In this document: positions 28,601-36,258 of the stretch, one piece after another
How positions within the stretch are numbered: position 1 is the stretch's first letter
Layout of the letters: each line of letters begins with the position of its first letter
Assembly (NCBI RefSeq): GCF_964204645.1
Contig: NC_134029.1
Coordinates: 901,501 to 965,500, forward strand
Length of the DNA stretch: 64,000 bases
Direction of reading: 5' to 3'
DNA from: Tubulanus polymorphus
Taxonomy: Eukaryota > Nemertea > Palaeonemertea > Tubulaniformes > Tubulanidae
Position numbers and translations under genes: made by a program
The notes under the pieces: generated by a model
Seen by the model: only the letters and a program-made list of their open reading frames with translations
Told to the model about the DNA's origin: nothing
The model's database searches: none

Positions 28601-31600
28601 TGATCCCTTTCTTATGTAAGAAAAGCGTGATATATGTGATGAGACCTACTAGGAACATACTACCAGGCCGTCACGACTATGTAAAAACTGTACAAATCTT
28701 CGACTTTTTCCTCTTTTCCACCAGTTAAAGATTGTGGGAATCCGCCGGTTGTTGCCCGCGCTAAGAGATCATTCTTAACAACTACCTACCTGAGTTTAGC
28801 CGAATACACGTGCACATCTTCAGCAACACGAACGTTAGTGAACCAGAATACGTGTCAATGTAAAGCTGACAGTAGCTGGGCACCGAGTCTCAGATGCGAA
28901 GGTAAAGCTGTTAATTATTCTCGACCTCTGTACGGATTCTGGCTGCTTTCTAAAACATACTTAATTCTGATGTTGTTCGTGAACGCTCTATCATCACGAC
29001 TTCAAAGAAGGTTCCTGATCGGGAAGCTGCAGCAGCAACCAGTATAACCGGAATACTGGAACTAACTATGTTTTCCTCCTCGCTTCAGACACGTTTTGTG
29101 GCTATCCGGCACAAGTTGATCACGGTGAATATAAATATGACGGTCAATTAGAAGGTGATAAGGCGGTGTACACGTGTAAACCAGGCTATAGGATGATAGG
29201 TGATTCGACTATCGTCTGCCAACCTGATCGAAAATGGAGTAAACTAGCTCCTCAATGTGCCGGTATGTTATTTAGATATATAGACCGAACCCAGTTCCAA
29301 AGGTCATAGTTCAGCTTGACTCGAACTCGTTTAGTTCCAATGTTTTCAACCAGAACCGTTGCGTCCTGAAATAGAAGAGCAATGGGCAAAATATAAACTT
29401 TTGAATGTTCGTTTCCTTTAAGCTGTTGATTGTGGAAAACCTCCAGATATCCAGAACCAGAAGAAGCTCACGTACACTCAGACAAAATTCGGTTACAGCG
29501 CCTCCTACGAGTGCAAAAACAACTTCATCTTGATGGGAAAATTCATCACATGCCAAAAAGATGCGAAATGGTCCACATTACCAGTTTGTGAGGCTGTTGT
29601 CTGTGGACATCCGACCAGTGTTTCGAACGGTAAAATTGAGTATACCAGTCAAGTTAGTGGAGCTACGGCTAAAGTAACGTGCGATAAGGGATTCACCATC
29701 AAAGGAGCTTCATCAGTAACATGTGACGGTGCAACGAAAACATGGAGTAAACCTGGCACGTGTGAAGGTATGCAAGAAAATATTCCCAAAAATTATCATC
29801 ATATTCACGATGGATTTGTAACTCGCGTCTTCTCTTACAGCTGTGTCGTGTCCAATTCCTCCGCCTGAAATTCCAAACGCTTCAAAAATATTCACGAAAA
29901 CACAAACTACTTATACATGTGAACCTAAGTTCACTATGGTCGGATCTTCAACTACTACTTGTCAGAATAATGGAGCCTGGTCTGTCCATCCGATATGTAA
30001 TGGTAAGCAATATACTAACAGCATTTGCAACCGAGTCTTAATTCCGACTTTCTAATACAGTTTGCCGTTTGCACACGTATATATCCTGTCCGTTTGATTT
30101 TCAGATACAATATGCGGTTCCCCACCTCAAATTTCTCACGGTTCACGAACATTCGCGGGACAAGGTGAAGGCGATACTGCTCGTTATACGTGCAATACAG
30201 GCTACAAAATACAGGGAGCATACTCAATAAAGTGTACGAACAATAAGTGGCCATCTGCACCTTCTTGTCTAGGTAATTTCAGCGCATATATGCATGAAAG
30301 CCTGTGAATTTCTTAATGGAATTTTCATCTAAATCTTTGTCAATTCGTAGCTTCCTCGGCTGTTGGTTGTCCTCAAGCGACACCGATATCAAACGGTAAA
30401 ATAACCGGTGTCGACTACAGAATAGGAGCAGCTGTAACTTACAGTTGTAACGCGGGTTTAACATTAGTAGGATCAGTGAAATCAACATGTCAGCCGGATA
30501 GAACGTGGTCGCCTGTTCCGAAATGCGAAGGTAAGACCAATAACTTATCATTGTGTGTTTTGTGGGCTTAATCTCATGTAAAATTCATCTCTATATCACC
30601 TCAGAAACCTACTGTGGGCAGCCGACGCCTATCGCGCACGGTTCAGTAAAAATAAGCGGTCAACGTAAAGACGATGTCGCAACGTTTACTTGTGATACCG
30701 GTTACAAATTATCGAGTCCATTTACGTCAGTCTGTCAGTCTACACAGGTCAGCCGTACTGGACAGTGGTCAGCATCGCCGTCCTGTACAGGTAAATCAGT
30801 TGTTATTTCGTGTAGATGTCACACACGAATATGGAAAGAAATGTACGTATTGGTAAATGTTGTTTTGTATTTTTGTAGTTGTTGACTGCGGTGCACCACC
30901 GACTGTTGCTAATGGTTCACCATCCACCACGTCTAATACTAAATACAATAATAAAGTTGTATATACCTGCGCTAACAACTTTATTCTGGTCGGGAAGAAC
31001 GAAATAAAATGTTTGGCGTCTGGACAGTGGGAAAAAGCACCCACTTGTGAAGGTGTGTACTTCCTCTTATAGTTTACAATACAAACGTGTATTCTATCTT
31101 TGACCTAGGTACACGGTCCTTAGTATCTTAGAATTGGCCAAGAAGTTGAAGTAAATTCATGAGAATAAATCGACAGTTTACTGCTTCCTGAATAGGGTTT
31201 CTCTAGTGTATTTCAATTTTTCAAGATGCTTAAACTCATTATTTTCAGGTCGTGTTTGCGGGGCCCCGCCTGTCGTTACAAACGGTGCACGGACATTCAC
31301 TGGACAGACGAAAGACGCTACCGCCACCTATACGTGTGACCTGGGGTACAATCAGTCGGGAGGTCCTACTATAAAATGTGTGGTGACAGGAGGAGGAAAT
31401 ACTGGTAATTGGGAGACGGCGCCCGCGTGTAACCGTAAGTAAAACAACCTTTAAAACAATTCTAGCTGCACAAAGACAAGGATTCCAATGAGATAAATTA
31501 TCACTGAAACCAACGAAAAGACTTAAAGAATAGATAGTCACCCTGATGACGACCTCAGTCACCTAATCTCCTGGGCCCAGTTGCATAGTTGTGACACGAT

Positions 31601-34600
31601 AGCTTCATTAACTTAAAGTCTGGTCTGGAGTTGTTAAATTCGCTATGGAACTCGCATTGTCTAATAGATTGGTATTAAACCAAGCTATGACCGCAACTGG
31701 CCTCTCAAAATGGCTTAACGTTGTTGGTGATGTCAATAAACACCAATATTAACACACAATTCTAAGTTATATATTTCTAAGAAAAGAACACATTCTGAGA
31801 TTGAAATGTAAAGTGATTGAATTTTGTTATATTTAGCTGTTAACTGTGGCGTTCCTCCTCCTATCACGAATGGCGATCGCACTGTTCCTCCAGCTACAAC
31901 TCTAAACAATGAGGTCACTTACACGTGCTCTCCTTCATACATTATGATCGGATCGAATAAAGTGACTTGCCCGAATGATGGACAGTGGCCCGCACCTCCA
32001 AAATGTCAAGGTATGCTTTTAAAATATAGTTTCACTTTCAAAATCAAGGTTTCACATTTTAACATAAATTATCTTACGACTTTCAGTGCAATTCTGCGGA
32101 CAGCCACCTGCTATTAATAATGGAAGGTTTATAGCAACAGGACAACGCGAAATAGACTCCGCGCAATATTCATGCTTACCAGGGTTTATTTTGACTGGTA
32201 ACAATATATTGTACTGCTTGGCATCCAGGACGTGGACGTCGCCAGCTCCAACCTGCGTAGGTAAGGGATTAGTGTAAAGATAAAAGAAGTTGACGTTAAA
32301 CTAGAACAAATAGCTAAACTCGGAATTTGTTTAACTATATCAGCGAAAGATTGCGGTAACCCTCCTGACGTTGCGTTTTCTACGAAGACAAGCACTGGTA
32401 ATAGTTTCGGCTCGACGACCACTTATACGTGTAACCCCGGATATCAACTACAAGGACAAAGCGTCATCACTTGTGAAACGACTAGTTTATGGTCGCCTCG
32501 ACCTACCTGTGCAGGTAAGTAGATCGACTCAAGAAAAACCAAATCATGCAGAAATTAAAGAATTAAGCTTTTCGTGAAAGGGAACCTTATCTGACATCTA
32601 TCTGAATTCTAATTTCAACGAATTTGGATAGATTTCCAGATATTCCTGACGTGTATGGCGTATTTTTTGACCATGTGTTCTTTCGATGTTTTAGCTTTAT
32701 CGTGTCCGGTACCTCCCGATATAACTCATGGTAGTAAGGTCTCTACGGGTAACACGTACGGTTCCACTGCTGAATACACGTGTAACGCTGGTTACACTAT
32801 AGCTGGTACTAATCCTATCACTTGTAAAGTCGATGGAAAATGGGCAGTCCCAACTCCAGTTTGCGAAGGTTCGTTTGATTTAGAAGTATATGTGTATAGG
32901 CAAAGCCTATATCTCATGTATGGGTATGGTGCAGAATAGTTTAGATTGTATCAGGGAGGTCGGAATTCTAGTAGTACAGGGAACTATCTAATGCTTGTAG
33001 AATTACGATTGTTGCAGTTTTTGAATCTCATTAAAGAACCCTCTGAAAACCAGCATATATTCACGATGGATGTATGTCTACAATTTCAGTGACTTTCTGT
33101 AATGTGCCGCCCAAAGTAGAGAATAGTAAAACGACATACTCCTCACAAACAGATGGAAGTATAGCTACATACACGTGTAACCCGTCATTTTCATTGGTCG
33201 GTACTGTATCTACTGTGACGTGTAAATCGGACAAAACGTGGACAAACCCACCGAAATGTCAAGGTACGTAGAAAGCCCTGAAACTTATCTAACTACAGTA
33301 GACTCCGCCTTACCCGGTAGTAGGTGCTAAATCAAATGTATCATAAATCAATAATTGAAAATTAGAATGACGTTTTGAACTCCATCACGAGACCAGCGGC
33401 AGATGTTTTGGTTTTGTTTTTGGTTCCTGTTATCAAATATCGCGTTTGGTTAATTCGATTGTAGCTCAAGGTTGCGGAGTTCCACCTGTGGTCGATGGTG
33501 GTCAGTATACCCTGTCTGATACGGGTTTGCAAGTTGGCAGCAGAGCCACCTATACGTGTTCACAGGGGTTAGTCATCAACGGTCAAGCGACGATAGCCTG
33601 TCAAGCGAACGGGAATTGGGAGAGTCCTCCCCAATGTTTAGGTGAGTTTGCAAGGAAACCTCTCGGGGACATTTAGAGTAATCAAAAAACGATTAAAATG
33701 AAGATTGGGACGGTACTTCTAAAGACAGTGGAATATGATTTATTACAATGGCCATTATATTTTCCAGAACAAACAACCAGCGGTCCAGGTATATACATCA
33801 TTATCAGTGTTATCTAATGTATTTCTAACTTCTAATACACGTGTGTTTTATTAACTGTTGTATCACGAGAATTAACAGATTCACTTATAGCTTACTCGAT
33901 TATCACTATAGGCAGTCGTGTTGGGTCAACATCTTGTATGATACGTCATTAATAAGAAACTCCCGTCTTGTGACGATGATATAACTGTTGTGTCACGAGA
34001 ATTAACAGATTCACAAATAGCTAACTCGATTATCACTATAGGCAGTCGTGTTGAGTGTGGTCAAATTATTGTATGATACGTCATTAATAAGAAACTCCCG
34101 TCTTGTGACGATGATATAAAGAGAATCCCGCAATAACAAAAACTTAAGTCCGAAAATGATTCCTTGAGCTTGTAGTTTATTCAACGTTTTGACGTTTATT
34201 CTTCAGTATTCCTGAAGATGACTATTAGAAGACGAAACATTAAATACACTCTGATTCCAGCTCAAGAAAAAACTCTCGGACGTCATTTTTTTCGATATTT
34301 TGTAGTATCCTCTTTAAATTGTATGTGATACGTATTTTTGCCAGCTTAAACACAGAAAATCAAAGATAATACGCAGAATAGAAAGTAGAAAGTGTTCATT
34401 CACCATTCATAAATAGATTACTTTTAGCACAGAGAACATTAGGACGTTTTTTATGTTATGTTATCAACGATGTTGTATATGACTTTCACACAACGTTTTC
34501 CATTACACGAAAGACATCTACAGTATATAATACATCATCACTACATCAATATCTCTCTGTTTTTCAGGACAAGTATTGACCGGTTCGAGTAAGTGGGGTA

Positions 34601-34725
34601 TACCAGTCGGAGTAACAGTTAGTGTCGTGTTGTTAATAGTTTGCGCTGCTTTAGCCTATTTCCTTTATTATAAACATCAAAAAGCGAATGAAGCAATAGC
34701 TACCGGACTTCTGTCAGCATCGTGA
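1526..34725 (+). CDS. giant transmembrane protein with 2 ShKT-like and 77 CCP/sushi domains (82 exons)
   Basis: Reconstructed exon by exon from AG/GT borders and reading frame. Order: signal-peptide exon 1526-1601; possible microexon 1738-1743; ShKT-like exons 2069-2191 and 2299-2415; CCP exons from 3503 to 33641; linker exon 33768-33788; transmembrane exon 34568-34725. The product would have about 4,640 residues. Each CCP shows the family pattern: Cys1, an aromatic-x-Cys2 followed by GY/GF, Cys3 after a beta-strand, a Trp, then Cys4 (bonds 1-3 and 2-4). All junctions are phase 1, as is usual for CCP exons. The predicted product is a type I surface protein with a roughly 4,500-residue ectodomain and a 20-residue tail without an obvious signalling motif. 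CCP arrays typically bind complement proteins or other ligands (CR1, CSMD, SVEP1); any complement role here is inference. The domain count far exceeds the roughly 30 of CR1 or 34 of SVEP1. I could not name an orthologue. Confidence 0.88.
1738..1743 (+). CDS. possible 6-nt microexon of the CCP gene
   Basis: Six bases (CCGTAG) lie between a strong pyrimidine-rich acceptor (ending TTCTAG at 1737) and a consensus donor GTAAGTAAG (1744). Included in phase 1, they add Ala-Val without breaking the frame; skipping them also keeps the frame. Both splice sites look better than chance, but only transcript data can show use. Confidence 0.4.
   Translation, partial: P
2069..2191 (+). CDS. CCP gene: ShKT-domain exon
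   Basis: 41 codons, class 1-1. The translation follows the ShKT six-cysteine pattern: CVD, then CADWA, GEC, a NPxYM segment, and the closing CMKSC...C. ShKT domains are extracellular modules found in many invertebrate secreted proteins (astacins, lectins, peroxidases), often as ion-channel-binding or protein-binding units. Here it sits at the N terminus of a surface protein, so an adhesive or ligand-binding role is more likely than a channel toxin. The identification rests on the cysteine and WA/GEC/NPxYM signature. Confidence 0.8.
2299..2415 (+). CDS. CCP gene: second cysteine-rich, ShKT-like exon
   Basis: 39 codons, class 1-1, directly after the ShKT exon. It has six cysteines (DCHC, DWC, NCPATC) with a DW-C motif like the neighbouring ShKT domain, but lacks the NPxYM segment. 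I read it as a diverged ShKT domain or related cysteine knot. The donor is GTAATC at 2416, followed at once by the G-rich minisatellite. Confidence 0.6.
2455..3385 (+). repeat. G-rich minisatellite in intron 4 (26-bp units, 78-bp higher-order repeat)
   Basis: About 35 copies of two 26-bp variants, one carrying GATGAGTTGGGTGGGGTAGGG and the other GTTGGGTGGTGTGGGGTAGG. Much of the array repeats as long-long-short triplets (about 78 bp). The sense strand has dense runs of 3-4 G, so both DNA and pre-mRNA could form G-quadruplexes. It ends about 120 bp before the first CCP exon. Confidence 0.9.
3503..4673 (+). CDS. CCP gene: CCP domains 1-2
   Basis: Exons 3503-3727 (CCP1, 75 codons) and 4485-4673 (CCP2, 63 codons), both class 1-1. 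CCP1 is the longest and most divergent domain (MCPNYP, YGCEKGY, RFC, GSW, PKC). CCP2 starts FICSAPP and ends VVCQ. Both lie outside the regular A/B alternation that begins at CCP3, so they may be the older membrane-distal end. Confidence 0.85.
5478..8824 (+). CDS. CCP gene: CCP domains 3-10
   Basis: Exons: 5478-5654, 5988-6158, 6918-7079, 7226-7396, 7480-7659, 7911-8090, 8336-8509, 8654-8824. Each is a whole CCP domain of 54-60 codons. The A/B alternation starts here. A-type (odd) domains have a SQ or SxQ turn, ATYxC and GY. B-type (even) domains have a TTYxxxVTYxC segment, an IG turn and usually end KCE or HCE. CCP8 is the least regular (Cys1 in ITCTFD). Confidence 0.88.
5655..5826 (+). repeat. 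short tandem repeat in the intron after CCP3
   Basis: Three to four degenerate copies of a roughly 54-bp unit marked by GTGGCTCCAGTGAGGGGGTT begin immediately at the donor. They are intronic and not coding. Confidence 0.7.
6664..6797. mobile_element. foldback MITE-like element in the intron before CCP5
   Basis: Terminal inverted repeats of about 20 bp (AGGGTYCAGTTTCAYGAAA at both ends, inverted) bound 134 bp without coding capacity. I found no clear target-site duplication. The flanking stretch 6365-6660 has similar decayed inverted motifs. Confidence 0.6.
9018..9182 (+). CDS. CCP gene: CCP domain 11 (lacks the conserved Trp)
   Basis: 55 codons, class 1-1. Four CCP cysteines are present, but the segment between Cys3 and Cys4 is shortened (about NQLPVC) and has no tryptophan, which packs in the core of nearly all CCP domains. 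The domain may be structurally relaxed. Confidence 0.85.
9270..12982 (+). CDS. CCP gene: CCP domains 12-20
   Basis: Exons: 9270-9440, 9657-9827, 10107-10277, 10529-10705, 11372-11542, 11679-11852, 11926-12108, 12428-12610, 12809-12982. All are class 1-1 with complete four-cysteine CCP patterns, and A/B alternation continues. The acceptor of CCP17 (AATTGAAG) is unusually poor in pyrimidines, the weakest acceptor in the gene. CCP18 and CCP19 are each a few residues longer before Cys4. Confidence 0.88.
9841..10085 (-). repeat. probable retroelement 3' fragment in the intron before CCP14
   Basis: The sequence has higher GC than the rest of the intron and, on the minus strand, ends in a run of ATGATGATG-type triplets, like the simple-repeat tails of some LINEs and SINEs. 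Similar CATC-rich sequence with Pro/Arg-rich frames occurs at 21005-21250. No protein domain could be read. Confidence 0.35.
10795..10945. repeat. imperfect inverted repeat in the intron after CCP15
   Basis: A block GAAGAACCCACAATTA and its near reverse complement (TGATTGTGGGTTTTTTC) flank about 100 bp that itself holds GACGTTT and AAACGTC-like half-palindromes. It looks like a small foldback element. Nothing coding is seen. Confidence 0.45.
13054..17556 (+). CDS. CCP gene: CCP domains 21-31
   Basis: Exons: 13054-13224, 13436-13606, 13699-13878, 14092-14262, 14406-14582, 14843-15013, 15122-15295, 16146-16319, 16626-16799, 17030-17203, 17383-17556. All are complete CCPs in strict A/B alternation. 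CCP29 ends with codon-split base T joined to CC, giving Ser at the junction; the same rare junction recurs only at CCP55/56. The intron before CCP28 carries a MITE with an expanded 40-bp minisatellite. Confidence 0.88.
15458..16037. mobile_element. MITE with internal 40-bp minisatellite (11 copies)
   Basis: Imperfect terminal inverted repeats (GGCAGGTTTCGATTGG at the left, its near complement at the right; 14 of 16 match). Inside, a 40-bp unit containing AAACTCTCTACCGG is repeated 11 times (about 15501-15943), after which a unique right half follows. A second copy of the element, inverted and with a single 40-bp unit, lies at 24664-24815. The array gives a long open frame by chance, which is not a gene. 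Confidence 0.75.
17639..17812 (+). CDS. CCP gene: CCP domain 32, lacking Cys2 and Cys4
   Basis: 58 codons, class 1-1, with normal splice sites and intact frame. Cys1 (KYCPVPP) and Cys3 (TVTC) are present. The position of Cys2 reads YYGDSGF (Gly) and that of Cys4 reads FTVEG (Val). In CCP domains Cys2 pairs with Cys4, so exactly one disulfide has been removed and no lone cysteine is left. Confidence 0.85.
17886..22192 (+). CDS. CCP gene: CCP domains 33-44
   Basis: Exons: 17886-18053, 18220-18390, 18680-18856, 18994-19167, 19579-19749, 20073-20240, 20317-20487, 20572-20745, 20827-20997, 21378-21551, 21762-21938, 22016-22192. All are class 1-1, 56-59 codons, with four cysteines. Introns 20241-20316, 20488-20571 and 20746-20826 are short (76-84 nt). 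CCP37 has an atypical Cys3 segment (IAPCVGVNNW). Confidence 0.88.
21005..21300. repeat. direct-repeat-bearing intronic segment
   Basis: A block with TCATCTTCATTCTCATC and CCTTAGCCAA occurs twice about 100 bp apart, followed by GC-richer sequence. It resembles the 9841-10085 segment in composition and may be a retroelement fragment; no domain is readable. Confidence 0.35.
22490..22669 (+). CDS. CCP gene: CCP domain 45, displaced splice donor
   Basis: A complete A-type CCP (ATFCGTPP ... PPKCS). At the usual donor position after the last Cys codon plus one, the sequence is AAATAC, not GT. The nearest frame-preserving donor is GTTGGT at 22670, 9 nt later, adding three codons. The donor is weak, so exon skipping or an alternative site is possible. 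Confidence 0.65.
23108..28438 (+). CDS. CCP gene: CCP domains 46-61
   Basis: Exons: 23108-23281, 23876-24046, 24216-24386, 24460-24630, 25013-25183, 25473-25640, 25724-25894, 26053-26226, 26309-26479, 26566-26739, 26888-27058, 27163-27333, 27487-27657, 27737-27913, 28008-28184, 28265-28438. All are class 1-1 complete CCPs with A/B alternation. CCP55 shares a CLDTR-x-WST block with CCP29. CCP60 uses the donor GTTAGG. Confidence 0.88.
23455..23746. mobile_element. non-autonomous DNA transposon (hAT-like ends) in the intron before CCP47
   Basis: The element begins CAGGGGCGGATCCAG and ends with the inverted CAGGGGCGGAT, flanked by a short direct repeat TAACT. CAGGGGCGGAT-type termini are typical of hAT MITEs. 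Second-tier inverted motifs (GTCGACC) lie inside both ends. 292 bp, with no coding sequence. Confidence 0.75.
24664..24815. mobile_element. single-unit copy of the 15.5-kb MITE, opposite orientation
   Basis: About 80% identical by eye to the reverse complement of the right half of the 15458-16037 element: the GGCAGATTTCGATTGG end, the CTCTTCTGGCGC block, and one copy of the unit seen as GGTAGAGAGTTTGTAATC. The far terminal repeat is decayed. Confidence 0.7.
28725..28901 (+). CDS. CCP gene: CCP domain 62, with a fifth cysteine
   Basis: 59 codons, class 1-1. The Cys3 region reads NTCQCKAD, giving five cysteines and so one unpaired Cys in an extracellular domain. The part before it (about TSSATRTLVNQN) differs from other B-type domains. 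The free Cys could form an inter-domain or inter-chain bond. Confidence 0.82.
29089..29262 (+). CDS. CCP gene: CCP domain 63
   Basis: 58 codons, class 1-1, A-type (DTFCGYPAQV ... PQCAG). Regular four-cysteine CCP with Trp. Confidence 0.85.
29423..29767 (+). CDS. CCP gene: CCP domains 64+65 fused in one exon
   Basis: 345 nt with two complete CCPs and no intron between them (VCEAVVCGHP bridges Cys4 of CCP64 and Cys1 of CCP65). It is the only two-domain exon among the 76 CCP exons. The A/B order is preserved (B then A), so this is a precise intron loss, not a domain deletion. Confidence 0.88.
29841..33641 (+). CDS. CCP gene: CCP domains 66-77 (membrane-proximal)
   Basis: Exons: 29841-30002, 30105-30272, 30351-30530, 30605-30790, 30879-31052, 31249-31434, 31837-32010, 32087-32260, 32344-32514, 32695-32868, 33090-33263, 33465-33641. 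All are class 1-1. CCP69 and CCP71 have 4-5 extra residues before the Trp. The A/B distinction blurs from CCP74 on. CCP77 is the last domain before the linker and membrane helix. Confidence 0.88.
31573..31702. mobile_element. foldback MITE-like element in the intron before CCP72
   Basis: The ends carry CCAGTTGC in inverted orientation plus neighbouring ATAGYT motifs. The same CCAGTTGC terminus occurs in the short foldback at 44710-44792, so they may belong to one family. Confidence 0.45.
33768..33788 (+). CDS. CCP gene: 21-nt linker exon
   Basis: Seven codons (about EQTTSGP) between a TTTTCCAG acceptor and a GTATAT donor, class 1-1. It is a flexible Thr/Ser/Gly/Pro spacer between CCP77 and the membrane exon. 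Skipping it keeps the frame. Confidence 0.65.
33852..34117 (+). repeat. 129-bp tandem duplication in the last intron
   Basis: Two near-identical copies (33852-33980 and 33981-34117) sharing CGATTATCACTATAGGCAGT and the CTCCCGTCTTGTGACGATGA block. Non-coding. Confidence 0.8.
34568..34725 (+). CDS. CCP gene: last exon, transmembrane helix and cytoplasmic tail
   Basis: 51 complete codons and a TGA. A hydrophobic run of about 22 residues (from VGVTVSVVLLIV to YFLYY) is followed by the basic stop-transfer KHQK and a short tail (ANEAIATGLLSAS). This gives type I membrane topology with the CCP array outside. The tail has no ITAM, NPxY or tyrosine motif beyond the juxtamembrane YY. Confidence 0.85.
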
Positions 34726-34770
34726 CCCGAATACCGAATTTGAAACAAAACACTATAGAACGCTATGTTT

Positions 34771-34776
34771 AATAAA
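34771..34776 (+). terminator. poly(A) signal of the CCP gene (proximal)
   Basis: AATAAA lies 46 nt after the TGA. A further AATAAA at 35605-35610 could end a longer 3' UTR. Confidence 0.5.
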
Positions 34777-36217
34777 TGCATCAAGAGCATCGGCAACAGC
34801 GGAGTACGTATTACAAACGATTTGGTTTCAATGCGGAAACTAAATTACCAGGCTACGTACTTTTTCAGTTCTACTTAAATGACCAACAGTATATAGCGCG
34901 TTTAAAACGTATTGAATTTGTATTATTATTTGATATTATTACAATAGAGCTGTCGTGACCCACGTGACTAGCGTTGAGCAGCACGTGTGACAAGCACGCG
35001 ACCTTGAAAGGTCGGCGATATTCATCCATCCTGAAACAGGGTATGGACGAAATCTTATGGACCAATATACGTAAAGGATATAGAGTTAAGCAATGGTTAC
35101 CGTCCAGAAGTACATTCCATTTCAAATTAACATTATTGGCTTCGTTTTTACTGTAATATAATATATAAATAGTTTTTATATGCATATCTACTGATTCTGT
35201 TATCAGCTGAAGCGACCCGACCTAATGTAAACTTCCATGACGTTCTTGATGAAATGCCATGAAATCCAAACAAATTTGTATGTAAGACCTGAGATTTAAA
35301 ATGCTCTTACGAAAGACCATGACGTACTCTTTTTGAAATGTGTAATGAAAGAAGCCATAGCAGTTTTTCTGGTGATAGTATTTATTCATTCATTTACACG
35401 TATCTTATTAATCATCGACTTTTTCGTCAAGTGCCAAAATATAAGCTTCGTTTTCGCGAATAGAGAATAGTTTTAGTTAGTCATAAGCGTTATCCACGTC
35501 GTTTTGATATTAATGCATAAAAACGGTTACATGTACTTTGAGGCCGACCATTTTGTTACAAATTGATGCAACTGTCTCTCATTCAATTATGTGTTATATA
35601 ATAGAATAAAGTTTGTATAAAGTTGATACTTTTGAAATTTTAATGTATAAATACATATAATAAATATGTTGTTAAGAAACACGAATGTAATGCGTATAAC
35701 ACTATGTGCCTTATTAAATACATATGAAGTTATTCCTATTCTCAGTGTTGTTATTCTATGATTAAACGTTCCTCAGGAAACCTGTCCAGTCGGATGGCTA
35801 CCTTCCCTAAGGCATCATTGTCGGTGAGGATCAGCTTCTACAGGAACTCTAGTCGACCAAGTTGGGAAAGTTCCCCAGGAAACTCAGACGGAACGGATGA
35901 CTATCTTCCCCAGGGATCCTTAGCATTTGGGATGAGGTTCGCGATCAAATCTTGCTACGGTCACCCACTTATAACAATTATTTCAATACTCTCGGCACGA
36001 AGTTGATTGAATATTTTAAATGGTATCTATGCATATTCGCCTATTCAAACAATAGCGTACACTGGCGATTCTCGCTATGTTGATATAGATTCATATTTAC
36101 ACTAATTCCCATAAGACATTCTCTACGCCTTTGTGTTCGCTCAAACAAAATTGATTTTGTGATGTATGAGATCTCGCCGCTAATAGATTAATATTACTCA
36201 TGCGTTGAGCAGCTTTC
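34777..36217. other. 3' UTR / intergenic between the CCP gene and GPCR cluster
   Basis: AT-rich, with no supported gene. Around 35774-35925 a roughly 45-bp motif (CAGGAAAC ... GGATGRCTAYCTTCC) occurs twice about 104 bp apart. The open frame covering it has no domain and looks fortuitous. Confidence 0.5.
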
Positions 36218-36258
36218 GATTAGTTTTGAAGCCATACAAACGTTAGTAGAACTGAATC

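Noticed and set aside
34207-34245. hammerhead-ribozyme-like CTGAAGA ... GAAAC
   Set aside because: The CUGANGA and GAAA cores are spaced plausibly, but the intervening bases do not form stem II and no flanking stems I/III are evident.
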